Shown here piece by piece: positions 1-9,797 of a stretch of 64,000 nt of DNA. This stretch comes from Brachypodium distachyon (taxonomy: Eukaryota; Streptophyta; Magnoliopsida; Poales; Poaceae). The position numbers were made by a program, and so were the translations under genes. The notes beneath the pieces are model-generated. The model was not told the origin of the DNA and searched no databases. It saw only the letters and a list, made by a program, of their open reading frames with translations. The stretch is taken from assembly GCF_000005505.3 (NCBI RefSeq), contig NC_016133.3, forward strand, positions 16,368,001-16,432,000. The letters are read 5' to 3'. Every line of letters starts with the position of its first letter. The first letter of the stretch is position 1.

Positions 1-272
1 TTCATAACGCCTGAACTGTGGGTTAGTATTGCTCATTTGGCTCATGTCCTTAGATGCTTAACTTTCTTATGTGCGAGAGTGATGTTTCAGTTTGATGACA
101 AGATTCATTGGATGCCTATTTTGTACTCCTGGGCGTAAATGTGTTGTTTTTAGAAGAAAACATGTGTCTATATTGTCATGGTCATGTAGTCTGGCAGCAA
201 ATTTCTGTGGCCCCTCCAATTATTCATACTTCATAACAGAGCAAGTACTAAGATCAATCTGAAACCTTTCAG
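1..272 (+). other. RPN12: Intron of RPN12 entering the window
   Basis: T-rich non-coding sequence ending in TTTCAG at 267-272, directly before the RPN12 exon that starts with the last two bases of an arginine codon. No exon of the RPN12 amino-terminal part is recognisable here, so those exons lie before base 1. Confidence 0.75.
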
Positions 273-1586
273 GGGACATTTACGAGCATGCAGTTGTTTT
301 GAGTGTGAAGATGGAAGACCAAGATGCATTTGAAAGGGACTTCTGCCAGCTCAAGCCGTATTACATGGACACATGGTTAGTTCCTTTTTACCATCATGTA
401 CACTGTCATTTCAGTTCATATATTGTTCCCAGTTTTCTTCCATCTTCCATGGGATTATTATTCAGTAAGGTCAAACTAAAGAAGTATCCTGGCATAAGTT
501 GCTAAATGAGTTAAACCCAACATAGTTTATTGGGTTATTCTTGCTTGAGTTATATTGCATTGTCATCTTTACTGGGTTCAGTTGAGTAGTTGAATATGAA
601 ACAGGGCTGGGTTGGCAATTTATGTGTAATTTAGTTAGTACTAAACTCTCTCCATTGCCTGGGCTACTGGTGAGCTGTGATACAGTGGCAGGCTAGCAAG
701 TGTTTTGTTTCTTCTATATCCTAGTAGAGTTTTTTTGACATCCGATTTGCTTTTACAAATTTGCTTCATTAGACAACAGAACCTTTTCATAGCTAGCTAT
801 AAAATTCAGTCCATGAGTATTTATCCAGGAGCATTTGGATTTTTTGGCTTGCGTACATTATGCCGCGTCGCACTAAATCATGATTATGCATGCAGTGGCA
901 TAATTCCCCCATCACCGGAGGAGTACCCAATTTTGGGGCTTAATCTTCTGAGGCTGTTGGTCCAGAATAGAATTGCGGAGTTCCACACTGAGCTGGAGCT
1001 TCTGCCCGCCAAAGCACTAGATAATCTTTGCATCAAGCACGCAGTCGAGCTTGAGCAGTCCTTTATGGAGGGCGCCTACAACCGAGTCTTGAGTGCTCGA
1101 CAGGCTGTGCCGCATGAAACCTATGTATACTTCATGGACCTTCTTGCTAAGACAGTTAGGTAAGTGTGTTTATCATTCCTGCTTCCTATTAGATCTCTTG
1201 GTGTACAATGCATGCAACCCCTTACTGTGATTTTTGTTCTGCGTCAGAGATGAAATAGCTGGATGCAGCGAGAAGGGATATGATTATTTGTCAATAAGTG
1301 ATGCAAAGGAAATGTTCATGTTCAGCTCTGACCAAGAGCTGCAACAGTACATCACCGAGGTAAATTCCATTTCCTTCCAACTTTGTTCCCATACGTGTGA
1401 ATTACGCAATACCACCATAGGTTCTAACTATTATATCGTTGACAGGAACACCCTGAGTGGGATGTCAAGAATGGCTCAGTCTTCTTCCAAAAGGCGAAGG
1501 AGTCCCAGCCCTGCAAGGAGATACCGGCTGCACCGGTCATCAACCAAACCCTCGGCTACGCGAGGGAATTGGAAAGGATTGTGTGA
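273..1586 (+). CDS. RPN12: 26S proteasome lid subunit RPN12 (PSMD8), 3' four exons
   Basis: RPN12 is a subunit of the lid of the 19S regulatory particle of the 26S proteasome and acts in the nucleus and cytosol. Four exons fit: 273-375, 896-1159, 1248-1359 and 1446-1586, all with GT/AG borders and phases that join without a break (TG|T, AG|A, GAG|GAA). The joined protein reads ..DIYEHAVVLSVKMEDQDAF.., then LGLNLLRLLVQNRIAEFHTE, FMEGAYNRVLSA, DEIAGCSEKGYDY and the end GYARELERIV followed by TGA at 1584. These are hallmark stretches of plant RPN12, including the CSN8/PSMD8/EIF3K-type domain. The first exons, about 70 residues, are not in the window: bases 1-272 read as intron and end in a CAG acceptor at 270-272. 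The second intron border at 376 is GTTAG, a usable donor. No frame damage is seen, so the gene is probably functional. Confidence 0.95.
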
Positions 1587-1800
1587 TCTGCTCCTGTGAT
1601 CTTTTGATGTTTCTCTGTAACCGTTCATGGTGCCCTGTATTATCAATACGTTCGTGATATGCTCTGGTGGCAGGCAGCTTTGGACAGTGAATTTCCATGA
1701 AAAGGTCGATTATTGGATTGTCTTGTTTACTCAGCTGTATTTCGTTAAAATCATTTGTTTGACTTAACTGTTTCCAAACTGATTTGCGGTACACACAAGT
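1587..1800 (+). other. RPN12 3' untranslated region and flank
   Basis: Follows the RPN12 stop codon directly. T-rich plant-type 3' UTR sequence without an obvious AATAAA signal. The exact cleavage site cannot be read from sequence. From about 1800 the sequence becomes part of a dispersed local repeat. Confidence 0.45.
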
Positions 1801-2640
1801 GCAGACTATCGGCAAAAATGGCAAACGTAACATTGAATTTACATGTGGTGTAATTCTTCTAGTTAGATTTTGTTTCCCTACAATTTTTTTGGAGAAAAAA
1901 AACCATAAGCTTTGACATTCTGGAAAAACATTTTTTGCTATGGTTTTTGAAGAAAACAAGTATGGCTAACGTTTTGAAAACACATCTCGATGCAAACAGA
2001 CACCAAAAATCAAACACATTTAACTAAAACGAGCATGCCAAAGCTAAACTTCAGGGATGGCAACTGTGTGGATCTATGTGCCTTGTCTAATGCGTTCACC
2101 ATGAAAGAACCGTTTTCATAGAAGTACTTCATACAAAAATAGCTTATCATGCAAGAAGTGTTTTCATACAACTACTTCATACAAAAGTAGTTTGAGGAAG
2201 GATTATATGTGTGAGCCAGCATTTCTTTTAACCAGACGCAAAATAAGCTGCCCTTTAAATATATCACCATCAACCATTATAATCGTGGATTTCGAGATGA
2301 AACTCATTCGAGCATTTCTTTCAACATGGTAGCACTACTGAGATATTGGAAGAGAACAAAAGCAAAATTTTATTGGGTTTGGTAAGAAAGGTCTCTAACA
2401 GGAGATGAGTATGCAGATCGGACATTTCCTCAAAAAACAAGTGTCCGAGCCGCACAACAGAGAGCCCATCACGGCATAGGCAATCTTCGACCTTGGAGTG
2501 GCAGAGGAAGGTCGAGTTTCAGATCAAAGGCTCCACTTATTCAAGATCAAACACACCACTTATTCAAGATCAAAGGGACTGAGATCCAGGCTGCACCTGA
2601 TCCCAGTCCAGATCAAAGCCTCCAATTCATATGGTAGTAG
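1800..2640 (+). repeat. Local dispersed repeat family, copy 1
   Basis: Non-coding repeat shared with at least six other places in the window. Bases 1800-1960 match 8890-9060 (both with TTTTTGAAGAAAA). Bases 1960-2640 match 19340-19880 over most of their length, including AAGCTGCCCTTTAAATAT, GAGATATTGGAAGAGAACAA and ATGAGTATGCAG. Copies are diverged with indels, so they are old. No coding capacity or terminal repeats were seen; it may be an unclassified element or the trace of old local duplications. Confidence 0.7.
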
Positions 2641-3640
2641 TATTTTTGCCAATTCTCAGATATTTGCCAATTCTCAAAAATGGAAGATTTTCCTTACCAA
2701 CGCTTCAATACCTGACCACATTCGATACATTTTTATCTATTTATTATGTAGGGGATATGTGTTATATTACATTGAACAAAGGAAATTAATCATAAAGAAC
2801 GGTGTTGGGGTTTTTTTTTACAGCTAGCAAGGCTCAGAGATCTAGCCAAACTTTACCACTACTTCAAATTACTTACAACAACTTAAAATTACTTACAACA
2901 ATGGAGCGTTGATTGTCAAAATAGCATCGAAGTTCTGTTGATAGTGTTCCCAGTGTATTAGTCTGTCAACAACGGTGTTTCAGAAAAAAAATGTAAGAGT
3001 GGAAAAGTGCTCTTTAAACTTTAAGGTTCATTTAAAACAAAAACTAAATTACTGCATTTTAATTTTCAAGGTGCTTGTTACTTTTGTAATGCATCGTAGG
3101 CATCCGTAGGATCAAATTCAGTGGGAGCTTAGCCTACAAATTCCAGAAAAATGAAACAAGTTCATCCGAGCATGCCAAGAGTGGAACTTCTGTGGCCTGT
3201 TGGATATTGATGCATGTCTGTCTTTGTCTAGATTCTCATCAGTCATATGCTACCTCCCTCCTACTCCAAACCATTTCGGTGTTTTTGTAGATCAAAATAA
3301 TAGCCTACCAAAGCATTTTGTATTTGGAACATAAGTACTTCGTACATTGTTTGCTAAATTGGAGACGTGACTAGAGTTTCATAAACCCAAGAGTTGCACA
3401 CATAATTATTTCGTTAGTACACATCATGTTCCTATCTCTGAAAATAATCCGGCCTGATGATAACCACGTGGTACTCGCATTAGTTTTTGATTCGGTTGTC
3501 GATTTTACTTACACATGCATATTTTTCGGGTACAGAAACCAAATGATGCATTACAAATTACCGATTTATATGCAATACATAAACGGATAAATAAATTGGA
3601 GGTATACTTGTTATGAGTACGCATGAGACATTTGGAAACC
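2641..3640. other. AT-rich intergenic sequence, no feature seen
   Basis: No gene, MITE end or clear repeat recognised. There is a short dyad-like direct repeat AAATTACTTACAACAA at about 2868-2900 and a CTCCCTCCTACTCCAAACC run near 3250 that looks like a lone Stowaway-type end without a partner. Confidence 0.4.
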
Positions 3641-3659
3641 AAACCATTTCGATTTTTTG

Positions 3660-4240
3660 TATACCAACTATGCTTTCAGAGACAAAATAGCCCATTGGGA
3701 AAGACCAAAATCAAAACATATGGCACTATCGCACAAAGGCACTTTGCCGAATCGACAAAGCCCTTTTAGCCTTCAGCAAAGGCTGTTCAAGGCCTTTTTT
3801 GATGGCCTCATGTTGTTGCATAGTTCGATCGATGCAACATAGCCTATTGGGAAAGACCAAGATCAAAACAATTACGGGTCAATTTGAAAGCAAGTACAGT
3901 AGTGTATTTTGCACCAGCCATACCTAAGGTGCCATCACACAAAAACTATTTTCGTAGAAGTACAATCACACACAAATAATTTGAGGAAGCACTTCTTTTT
4001 TTTCGTAGAAGTACAACCAACTCTGAGGTACCCTTCAAATAGCAAAACCTAAAACCACATATCATTGTTTTGAGGATGAAAAGACTCGATGCATGTCTTT
4101 AGAATTCACGACTACACTAAGATATTGGAGGAAAACAAAGATTTGTTATAACTCAGAACTTTTGGTTCTGTAGTTTGACAGATCGATGGCTGCTACTGCG
4201 CATCACAAACTAGGATGTGTGCGAGTGGCAACAGCCTAAT
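3660..4240 (+). repeat. Local dispersed repeat family, copy 2
   Basis: Shares with 6390-6850 the blocks ATTGGGAA(A)GACCAAAATC, GTCAATTTGAAAGCAAGTA, CAATCACACACAAATA, AGATATTGGAGGA and the tail with CAGATCGATG and CTGCTAC. The opening block is present twice, at about 3690 and 3840, so this copy has its own internal duplication. Non-coding. Confidence 0.65.
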
Positions 4241-5580
4241 GCGCCGCGGCAGATGAACCACGCCGGCAGGGCGAGGAAAGAAGGCCGGGATGGGAAGCAT
4301 GCTTGGCTCCGGTGAAGCGACGAAGCTCGGTCTAGAGAAAGTACCGGATGAGTGCGCGGCGCCATCGTCGCAACCATCACCGTCGACGTTGTACCGTCAT
4401 CCTGCCGATGCTTGTACTCTGCTATTCCTCATAACCTTCAGCCAATTTTGCCGCCGGGCGAGTCTTGTTGTGCGCGTCCCAGCGATCGGCGGAGGACGTG
4501 CGGTCGGGAGGTGGACTTCTTGTGATGGGTTCTTCTCCTCGATGTGCCGATGATGCTGGGCTGATGTCGTCGTTCTTGTGCACGTCCCACCCGTCAACGG
4601 AGTCGGCGCGTTGCCACTGGCGGGGTCGAGAGGAGACATGATCAAGCAAAACCTTCTTGATCCAAATAAATGTACCAGCGAGCCAGGACCGGAAAGACAG
4701 GTGCTCAAATCGATCGATGTATCTTGGTGTGAACCGGTGAACTAAAGTATTTTCTAGAGTACAATGCAGATCATTTTTCACCAAAGCAAAACTATTTGTC
4801 ACTATAAATTAATTTGCTAGTCACTCAACCAGCCCCGGAAGTATTTTCGATTTGTTCAGTAGTTTGTCTTTTGAGGTACTGGAGGCAAATGTTATCATAG
4901 CTAGAGACTAAGACCAACATGAAACTATTTGGATAATTGGATATGGTTCAATTTAAAGTCTAAGAACCTTCCCATAGAGAGTGGAAACAACAGCTCAAAC
5001 GAACAATCGGCTTGTCCATAGAGCGTCCAGACAGCAATGACAATAACGTCTCAGACACATCACACGCTCTGTAGCTCATCCTACCTTGTATGTTTGGCAA
5101 ATATAATACGGAGTATGTGTTTTGACATGACTAAAATCTGAAGAAATATTTTTCAAATGAAATTTCTTGGAACATTCAACAGTACACAGTAACAGCGCAT
5201 CCCCATGCCCTCGAAATCAAGAAGGCCAGCAAAGAAAACTTAGCATGCTAGAATCAGAGTTTACAAGCCAACAAAAGCCATAGCTTCTGCAAAAAAATTT
5301 GGCTATAACAAGAAGGGCCTTGAATGACGGCATTTTTTGACCGAAAACTGTGCTCCACTAGAAACTTTAAGCGATCCATCGTGTCATTACAGGAATTTAC
5401 AACAGCCTGAACATCTTCGGGCCATTGTGGTAATGTAAAAAATTACACAAGCACACTGCACACCAATTAATGATGTTGCAGATGCTGTGTGCAACATAGA
5501 GAGAAGAGAACAAGAAGCTCAGAACCACCAGTCAAACGGAAGGAATTTATCATGTCGAAATAAAAAAAGAATTAAAAGCT
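4241..5580. other. Intergenic sequence with a GC-rich patch, no gene supported
   Basis: Bases 4240-4680 are GC-rich and resemble parts of 8640-8760 (TGATGGGTTCTTCT / CATGGGTTCTTCTT, followed by GATGTACC-like sequence), so they are probably related repeat sequence. Open frames there have no recognisable protein. Bases 4800-5580 are AT-rich and featureless. Confidence 0.35.
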
Positions 5581-5600
5581 TTATTTTCCAGGATAAGATC

Positions 5601-5880
5601 CTAAGTTTCTGACAGTTGGAATCCACAGATTGCACTCGCTTTACAGCAGGGCAACAAACTAATTAAATTGATGCCCTCATGCTGTCGCCTGACGCTGAAT
5701 ACACCGCTGCTCTGCTCCGCAAGCTGTTGAACGATTAGGTGGATGAAATGGATACCACAAAATCGCACCTTCTTGTCCAGACTCGAAGAACAGCCTAGGA
5801 TTAGATCATTAGAGAGATGTGTGGCGATGGGCTCTGTTGGGTCCAAATTGACCTTTGAGCTGCGGTATTTTTTGCGGCCG
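5601..5880 (-). CDS. Unrecognised 3' exon-like open frame
   Basis: An open frame of about 80 codons ends at 5601 and is followed on the same strand by AATAAA about 15-20 bases later, as in a genuine gene end. Upstream on the minus strand a CCGCAG near 5868 could be a splice acceptor; the frame stays open through it. The predicted peptide (with HLIVQQLAEQSSG and SLLPCCKASAICGF) matches no family I know. There is no ATG near its start. It could be the last exon of a broken host gene or chance. Confidence 0.25.
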
Positions 5881-6390
5881 CTTCCAGTTTAACCCTGGAA
5901 CAGCTACTCCACTAGTTAAAAAAGAAAAAGAAGTTAGGTTTCGGGTACCAGCATAGATCTAGTGGCTCGTAAAGAAAGTTTGCAAGTTTGCACAATGGTT
6001 TTCACTGGATACTTCCCTTTCATCAAAATAGGCGCCTTATGTAGAGTTGGGGATATCAATGTGTCTTGATATATACCACCACAATCTTGGCGATTTTGAA
6101 AAATGCCATTGCAATTTTTATCTTTTGGAAAATACCATTACAAATTAGAATATTCTTCGAAAAATGCCACTAGAATGGGTCAAAAGATATGGCATTTTCG
6201 AAGAATGAAAATTGCAGTGGCATCCCTACCTGGAGCGCTCCTCATGCATAAACTGTTTTCATACAAGTGGCTAGTACAAGGAGGAGGAAGGATTATATGT
6301 GTTGAGCCAGCATTCCTATCTTATTTGTACGTAGTCACGCATTTGCTTTTGTGAGTACACATTCATGCTCCTATCTCTGAAAACAGATTT
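5881..6390. other. AT-rich intergenic sequence
   Basis: No gene supported. Short repeats of TTTTCGAAGAATG / TTCTTCGAAAAATGCCA at about 6150-6200 form a weak inverted pair. Bases 6240-6310 already share words with the local repeat (GAGCCAGCATTCC). Confidence 0.35.
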
Positions 6391-6860
6391 GGTTGTTGCA
6401 TACTTCGAGGCAAAATAACCTATTGGGAAGACCAAAATCAAAACACTTACGTACGTGTCAATTTGAAAGCAAGTATGTTGTATTTTGCGCCAGCCGTACG
6501 TAAGGTGCCATATCATGCAAAAACTATTTTCATACAAGCACAATCACACACAAATAGTTTGAGAAAGCATTTTTTTTGTGTGTATGAATCGGTGTTCCTT
6601 TCACCGTGTGAGCAAGAGAGACCAACTGTGAGGTGCCCTTCAAATAGCAAAAACAAAAATCACAAACCGTTGCTTCCAGCGAGAATGAAGGTATGCTTGA
6701 TGCATTTTCTTCAGAATTCACAACTACACTGAGATATTGGAGGAGAACAAAAAAACTGTTATAACTCAGAACTGCAACTTCTGTGGTTTCACAGATCGAT
6801 GACTGCTACAAGGCACTGTAAACTTAGTTTGGTGCGAGTGACCACATCCTGCTACAACTT
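6391..6860 (+). repeat. Local dispersed repeat family, copy 3
   Basis: Aligns with copy 2 (3660-4240) along its whole length: ATTGGGAAGACCAAAATC, CAATCACACACAAATAG, GAGATATTGGAGGAGAACAA at 6731, then TGTTATAACTCAGAACT and CAGATCGATG. No coding sequence is supported. Confidence 0.65.
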
Positions 6861-7335
6861 CTGTCGTTGCCGTCCCAGATCGACGAGGACATGGGTTCTC
6901 GGAATTGAGAGGGGTGGTAGTGAGCTCTGACCTCACGAGGAGACGAAGAAAACATTCTACCTGGGCCGGCGGAAACGAGCTGGGCGTCTCGAATCGCCAC
7001 TCCATCGTCTCTCTGGCCGGTTCCCTCCCCTCGGCCAGGCCAATCCATCGTCTCCGGCAGGCCGGCTTGCCGCCCCCGCCCTGCAGGCTCCCCGTGCAGC
7101 TCGACCTCGTCCTTCTCCGCCGCGGCGCCGCCCCACGCTAGGCTACTCAGCTGCTGTGCTGCCCAGTGGCGATTCTAGGATGAAAATAGAGGGTGGGCTC
7201 AAACAACAAAGTCCCAAGATAAATTTCAGCATTCGATTGATACCAGATTGTACTCGGAAAATGTCTTTTTACTGAAATTGTACTCCTGAAATGTTATCCA
7301 TAGCTACTGTGTACATACAAAAAAAAATTAGAACG
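6861..7335. other. GC-rich island followed by AT-rich sequence, no gene supported
   Basis: Bases 6861-7150 are GC-rich with several overlapping open frames but no recognisable protein, intron or start context. It could be the relic of a promoter or first exon. Nothing is seen from 7150 to 7335. Confidence 0.3.
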
Positions 7336-7455
7336 GAGCAAAATCGTATCTTAATTTACACGCTTCGAGATAAAAAGTTTTTTCGATGCATGTCTCAGTA
7401 AATGTGAGGATATAAATTCACTTTACCGAGACATCGAAACAACTTTTTATTGATG
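7336..7455. repeat. Inverted-repeat hairpin, MITE-like
   Basis: Two nested imperfect arms face each other: GATAAAAAGTTTTTTCGATG near 7370 with CATCGAAACAACTTTTTATT near 7434, and CATGTCTCAGTAAATGTG with CACTTTACCGAGACAT inside them. The ends ACGGAG and GGAGGGA resemble worn Stowaway termini. No clear target duplication. Confidence 0.45.
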
Positions 7456-7974
7456 GAGGGACCACACATGGGAGCGATATACAAGCCAATGATGCATGGC
7501 AAGCAAAAGCTTGATCCGAAAATTGCGAGGATTAGGTTCCGAGAGCACCTGATGCTGTAACTTCAGAACTGTTGGAGGAAGGTTTTCATAAAGTTTTTTT
7601 TTTTCATCTCCTCATCACCAGCATCACACTGACAACCATTTGTTTCTACGCCTTAAATGTGACCATTCGGTAGGTGAGTGATTGCCTGGACATGCTGCAT
7701 TAGAGATATGTGACCTCCACCAAAGTTGATGGTTCCTTCCTCGGTATCAACTAGTTGAATTAAATTATAATTCAAAGATTTGTGGTTGCATGTCAATCAG
7801 CTCTCACATCCCATTCCTATGACATACCTTTGAGCATCTCTACTCCGAGATCATGACGGCATTGGGATTTCACGTTATTTCTAGAGGATGAACCTCCATG
7901 TTGCTTTTTGTTGCTAGCAGGGGTTGTACGTGAATCAGACATCCTTTTCATGTATTTCTCCTTATAGTTTGACA
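7456..7974. other. Intergenic sequence, no feature seen
   Basis: Mixed-composition sequence without a gene, recognisable repeat end or RNA gene. Confidence 0.4.
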
Positions 7975-8340
7975 CATTGTTAATCACCCTAGCGCAAAAA
8001 CCTTAAAGCAGCCAAAAACTAGATGAAAGCAGAAAATTGAAACCACCGGAGCCTACAACTGACATTCTTCTTAACAGACTATCTCAATGTTTGACATTGG
8101 TTAATTATGCTGGTTTATTAATAGGAATTTTCTGGGCTTGATGCAGAACAAGGAAAATAAGAGTCTGTCTCTGTTCATGATATTTTTCTTCGTTGAATTT
8201 ATTATTGAGATAAATCACAGAAGAAATGCAAGCAATACTTCTGTGAAAAAAAACTAGCAACAATGAATTATTGTTTGAAAAAAAACTAGCAACAATGAAT
8301 TATTGTTTCTAAATTATTTGCGCTAGGGTGATTAACAATG
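7975..8340. repeat. 24-bp perfect inverted repeat bracketing 318 bp
   Basis: The 24 bases at 7975-7998 (beginning CATTGTTAATCACCCTAG) recur as an exact reverse complement at 8317-8340. The interior is AT-rich and non-coding. The outside flanks TTTGACA and AATCAAT do not form a target duplication, so it is not a clear transposon. Confidence 0.6.
8244..8308. repeat. Tandem duplication of a 32-bp unit
   Basis: The unit made of an A-run followed by CTAGCAACAATGAATTATTG and TTT occurs twice, at 8244-8275 and 8276-8308, differing only in A-run length. It lies inside the 7975-8340 inverted repeat. Confidence 0.7.
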
Positions 8341-8377
8341 AATCAATATTTTGTTTTGTTAAATCAATGAATCAGTT

Positions 8378-8560
8378 CAATTTTTTTTTTGACGAAACGG
8401 TACGGCGTACCATTATATATCAAAGAAGGTCAAGGGGAACCTTAACCCGAGAGTACAAGAAAGATCAAAACAAAAGCAAAATAAAGAAAGCAATGTACAA
8501 GGGGATCAAAAGAGCTAAAAAGGTATCAACGAACATCATCCGTTCCGGAGACCAGCTTTC
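8378..8560 (-). mobile_element. LINE 3'-end fragment (minus orientation)
   Basis: On the minus strand the segment ends in ATAATGGTACGCCGTACCG, TTTCGTC and a run of about 11 A, which is typical of the 3' end of plant LINE or related retroposon transcripts. Only the non-coding tail is left. The 5' limit is uncertain and I found no target duplication. Confidence 0.5.
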
Positions 8561-9153
8561 CAAGTCCTGAAGTATCCATCAATTCTGGACAGTAAAAATA
8601 CAATTTAACTGACATTGAAAGACCGGCCCAGATTTCTCTGTGTTGCTGTCGTCCCAGATGAATGCCGGTGGTCATGGGTTCTTCTTCTTGATGTACCGAA
8701 CATGACGGCGCGATGATGATGCAAGGCGTTATCATCGTGCTCCTCAGGGGATTCGGGAGTAGGCACTCGAGTGAGAAACCCCGCGGCAGACATGGTTATC
8801 GCTCGCTCAACGGACGCCATCGATCAAATCATCAGAGGCGTTCATACGGAGAAATCTGTACTGTCGGCCCAAAGTTGCTAGTAACTGTTGGCTCAGAATG
8901 GCAGAACTTAACACTGAATTTACACCTACTATTCTAATTGTTCTAGTTAGACTTTGTTATCCGACAAACTTAATTTCTGAGAAAATAAAACAGGAAGCTT
9001 TGACCTTATGAAAAAGTACCTGCCCTGAGTACCTTTTCCCAAAGGTTTTTGAAGAAAATCAAGCTTTTAGCTCGACGCGTTTATATCTATGTCCCTTCTT
9101 TCTCTAATCAAGTGCTAACGCATTATCTGAGTCCGAAAGAAAAAGAAGTCACC
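8561..9153. repeat. Diverged local-repeat sequence
   Basis: Bases 8640-8760 resemble 4460-4640. Bases 8890-9060 resemble 1800-1960 (ATTTACA.., CTAGTTAGA.TTTGTT, AGCTTTGAC, TTTTTGAAGAAAA). The order suggests another worn copy of the local family seen after RPN12. No gene is supported. Confidence 0.5.
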
Positions 9154-9170
9154 AAAAAGTAACACATCGG

Positions 9171-9569
9171 GACGGGAGATGGGACCGAGACGGCCTCTCT
9201 GCTCAGCTTCATCGATCTTGTTCTGTTCCGCTTTCCCCACCTCTGCTCCCGTCGCCAATAGCGACTCCAATAGCGACTGGAAGTGACGATGGAAGAGTGG
9301 ATGGGAAGGCGGTCCGGCAAAGTGGGCGGCTCGCGGCTAAGGCATCTAAGGGTCTCTCATCCCTCGACAAGGCAAAGCTTGTTCTGATGAAGAAGAGTGG
9401 AATCTGTCCGGAGGATGGGGCACAAGGAAAAGAGGCACTGGAGAAGTACCGCGGCCTATTCAAGCAGGAACTCCCGACGAGCTTCATGGAGGCTGTCTCC
9501 GCTCTACTGGACTCTTCCCGCCAGGGGGGAGGGCTGGTTCCAGGGGCAGGGACTGCCGTCTCCGCCTAG
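9171..9569 (+). pseudogene. LINE ORF1, carboxy-terminal remnant
   Basis: The frame is open from the truncation point (9169) to TAG at 9567-9569. It carries a basic stretch RQSGRLAAKASKGLSSLDKA, known from the carboxy end of ORF1 proteins of grass LINEs. ORF1 is the RNA-binding (gag-like) protein of the ribonucleoprotein particle. The amino-terminal part and zinc knuckles are missing through 5' truncation; there is no proper start codon. A 228-bp spacer separates it from ORF2. Confidence 0.7.
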
Positions 9570-9797
9570 GGTTCTGACGGCATTTCGCCGATCCGTGGTT
9601 GCAGGTTCTTTAATGATTAGCTCAAAATTAGGGGATTGTTGCTATGTGTCTTCTTGCCATGAGGTACTGCTAGTTCGAGTTGTGGTTTGTGGCCAGTGTT
9701 CGTGCTGTCAGGTTGTAGGCTTGCTGTTCGTGGTTGTGGCAGTCTGTTGTCTTTTTCTGCTAAGCTTTTGCAATTTCCTGAGTGAAGAAGATGTTAA
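9570..9797 (+). other. Inter-ORF spacer of the LINE
   Basis: T- and G-rich linker between the ORF1 stop and the ORF2 start. Just before the ORF2 ATG another frame begins at 9791 (ATGTTAAATG). No structured signal was recognised. Confidence 0.5.

Noticed and set aside
3720..3800. GGCACTTTGCCGAATCGACAAAGCCC resembling CACTA subterminal motifs
   Set aside because: A single pair of motifs without tips or further copies; could be chance or a very old fragment.
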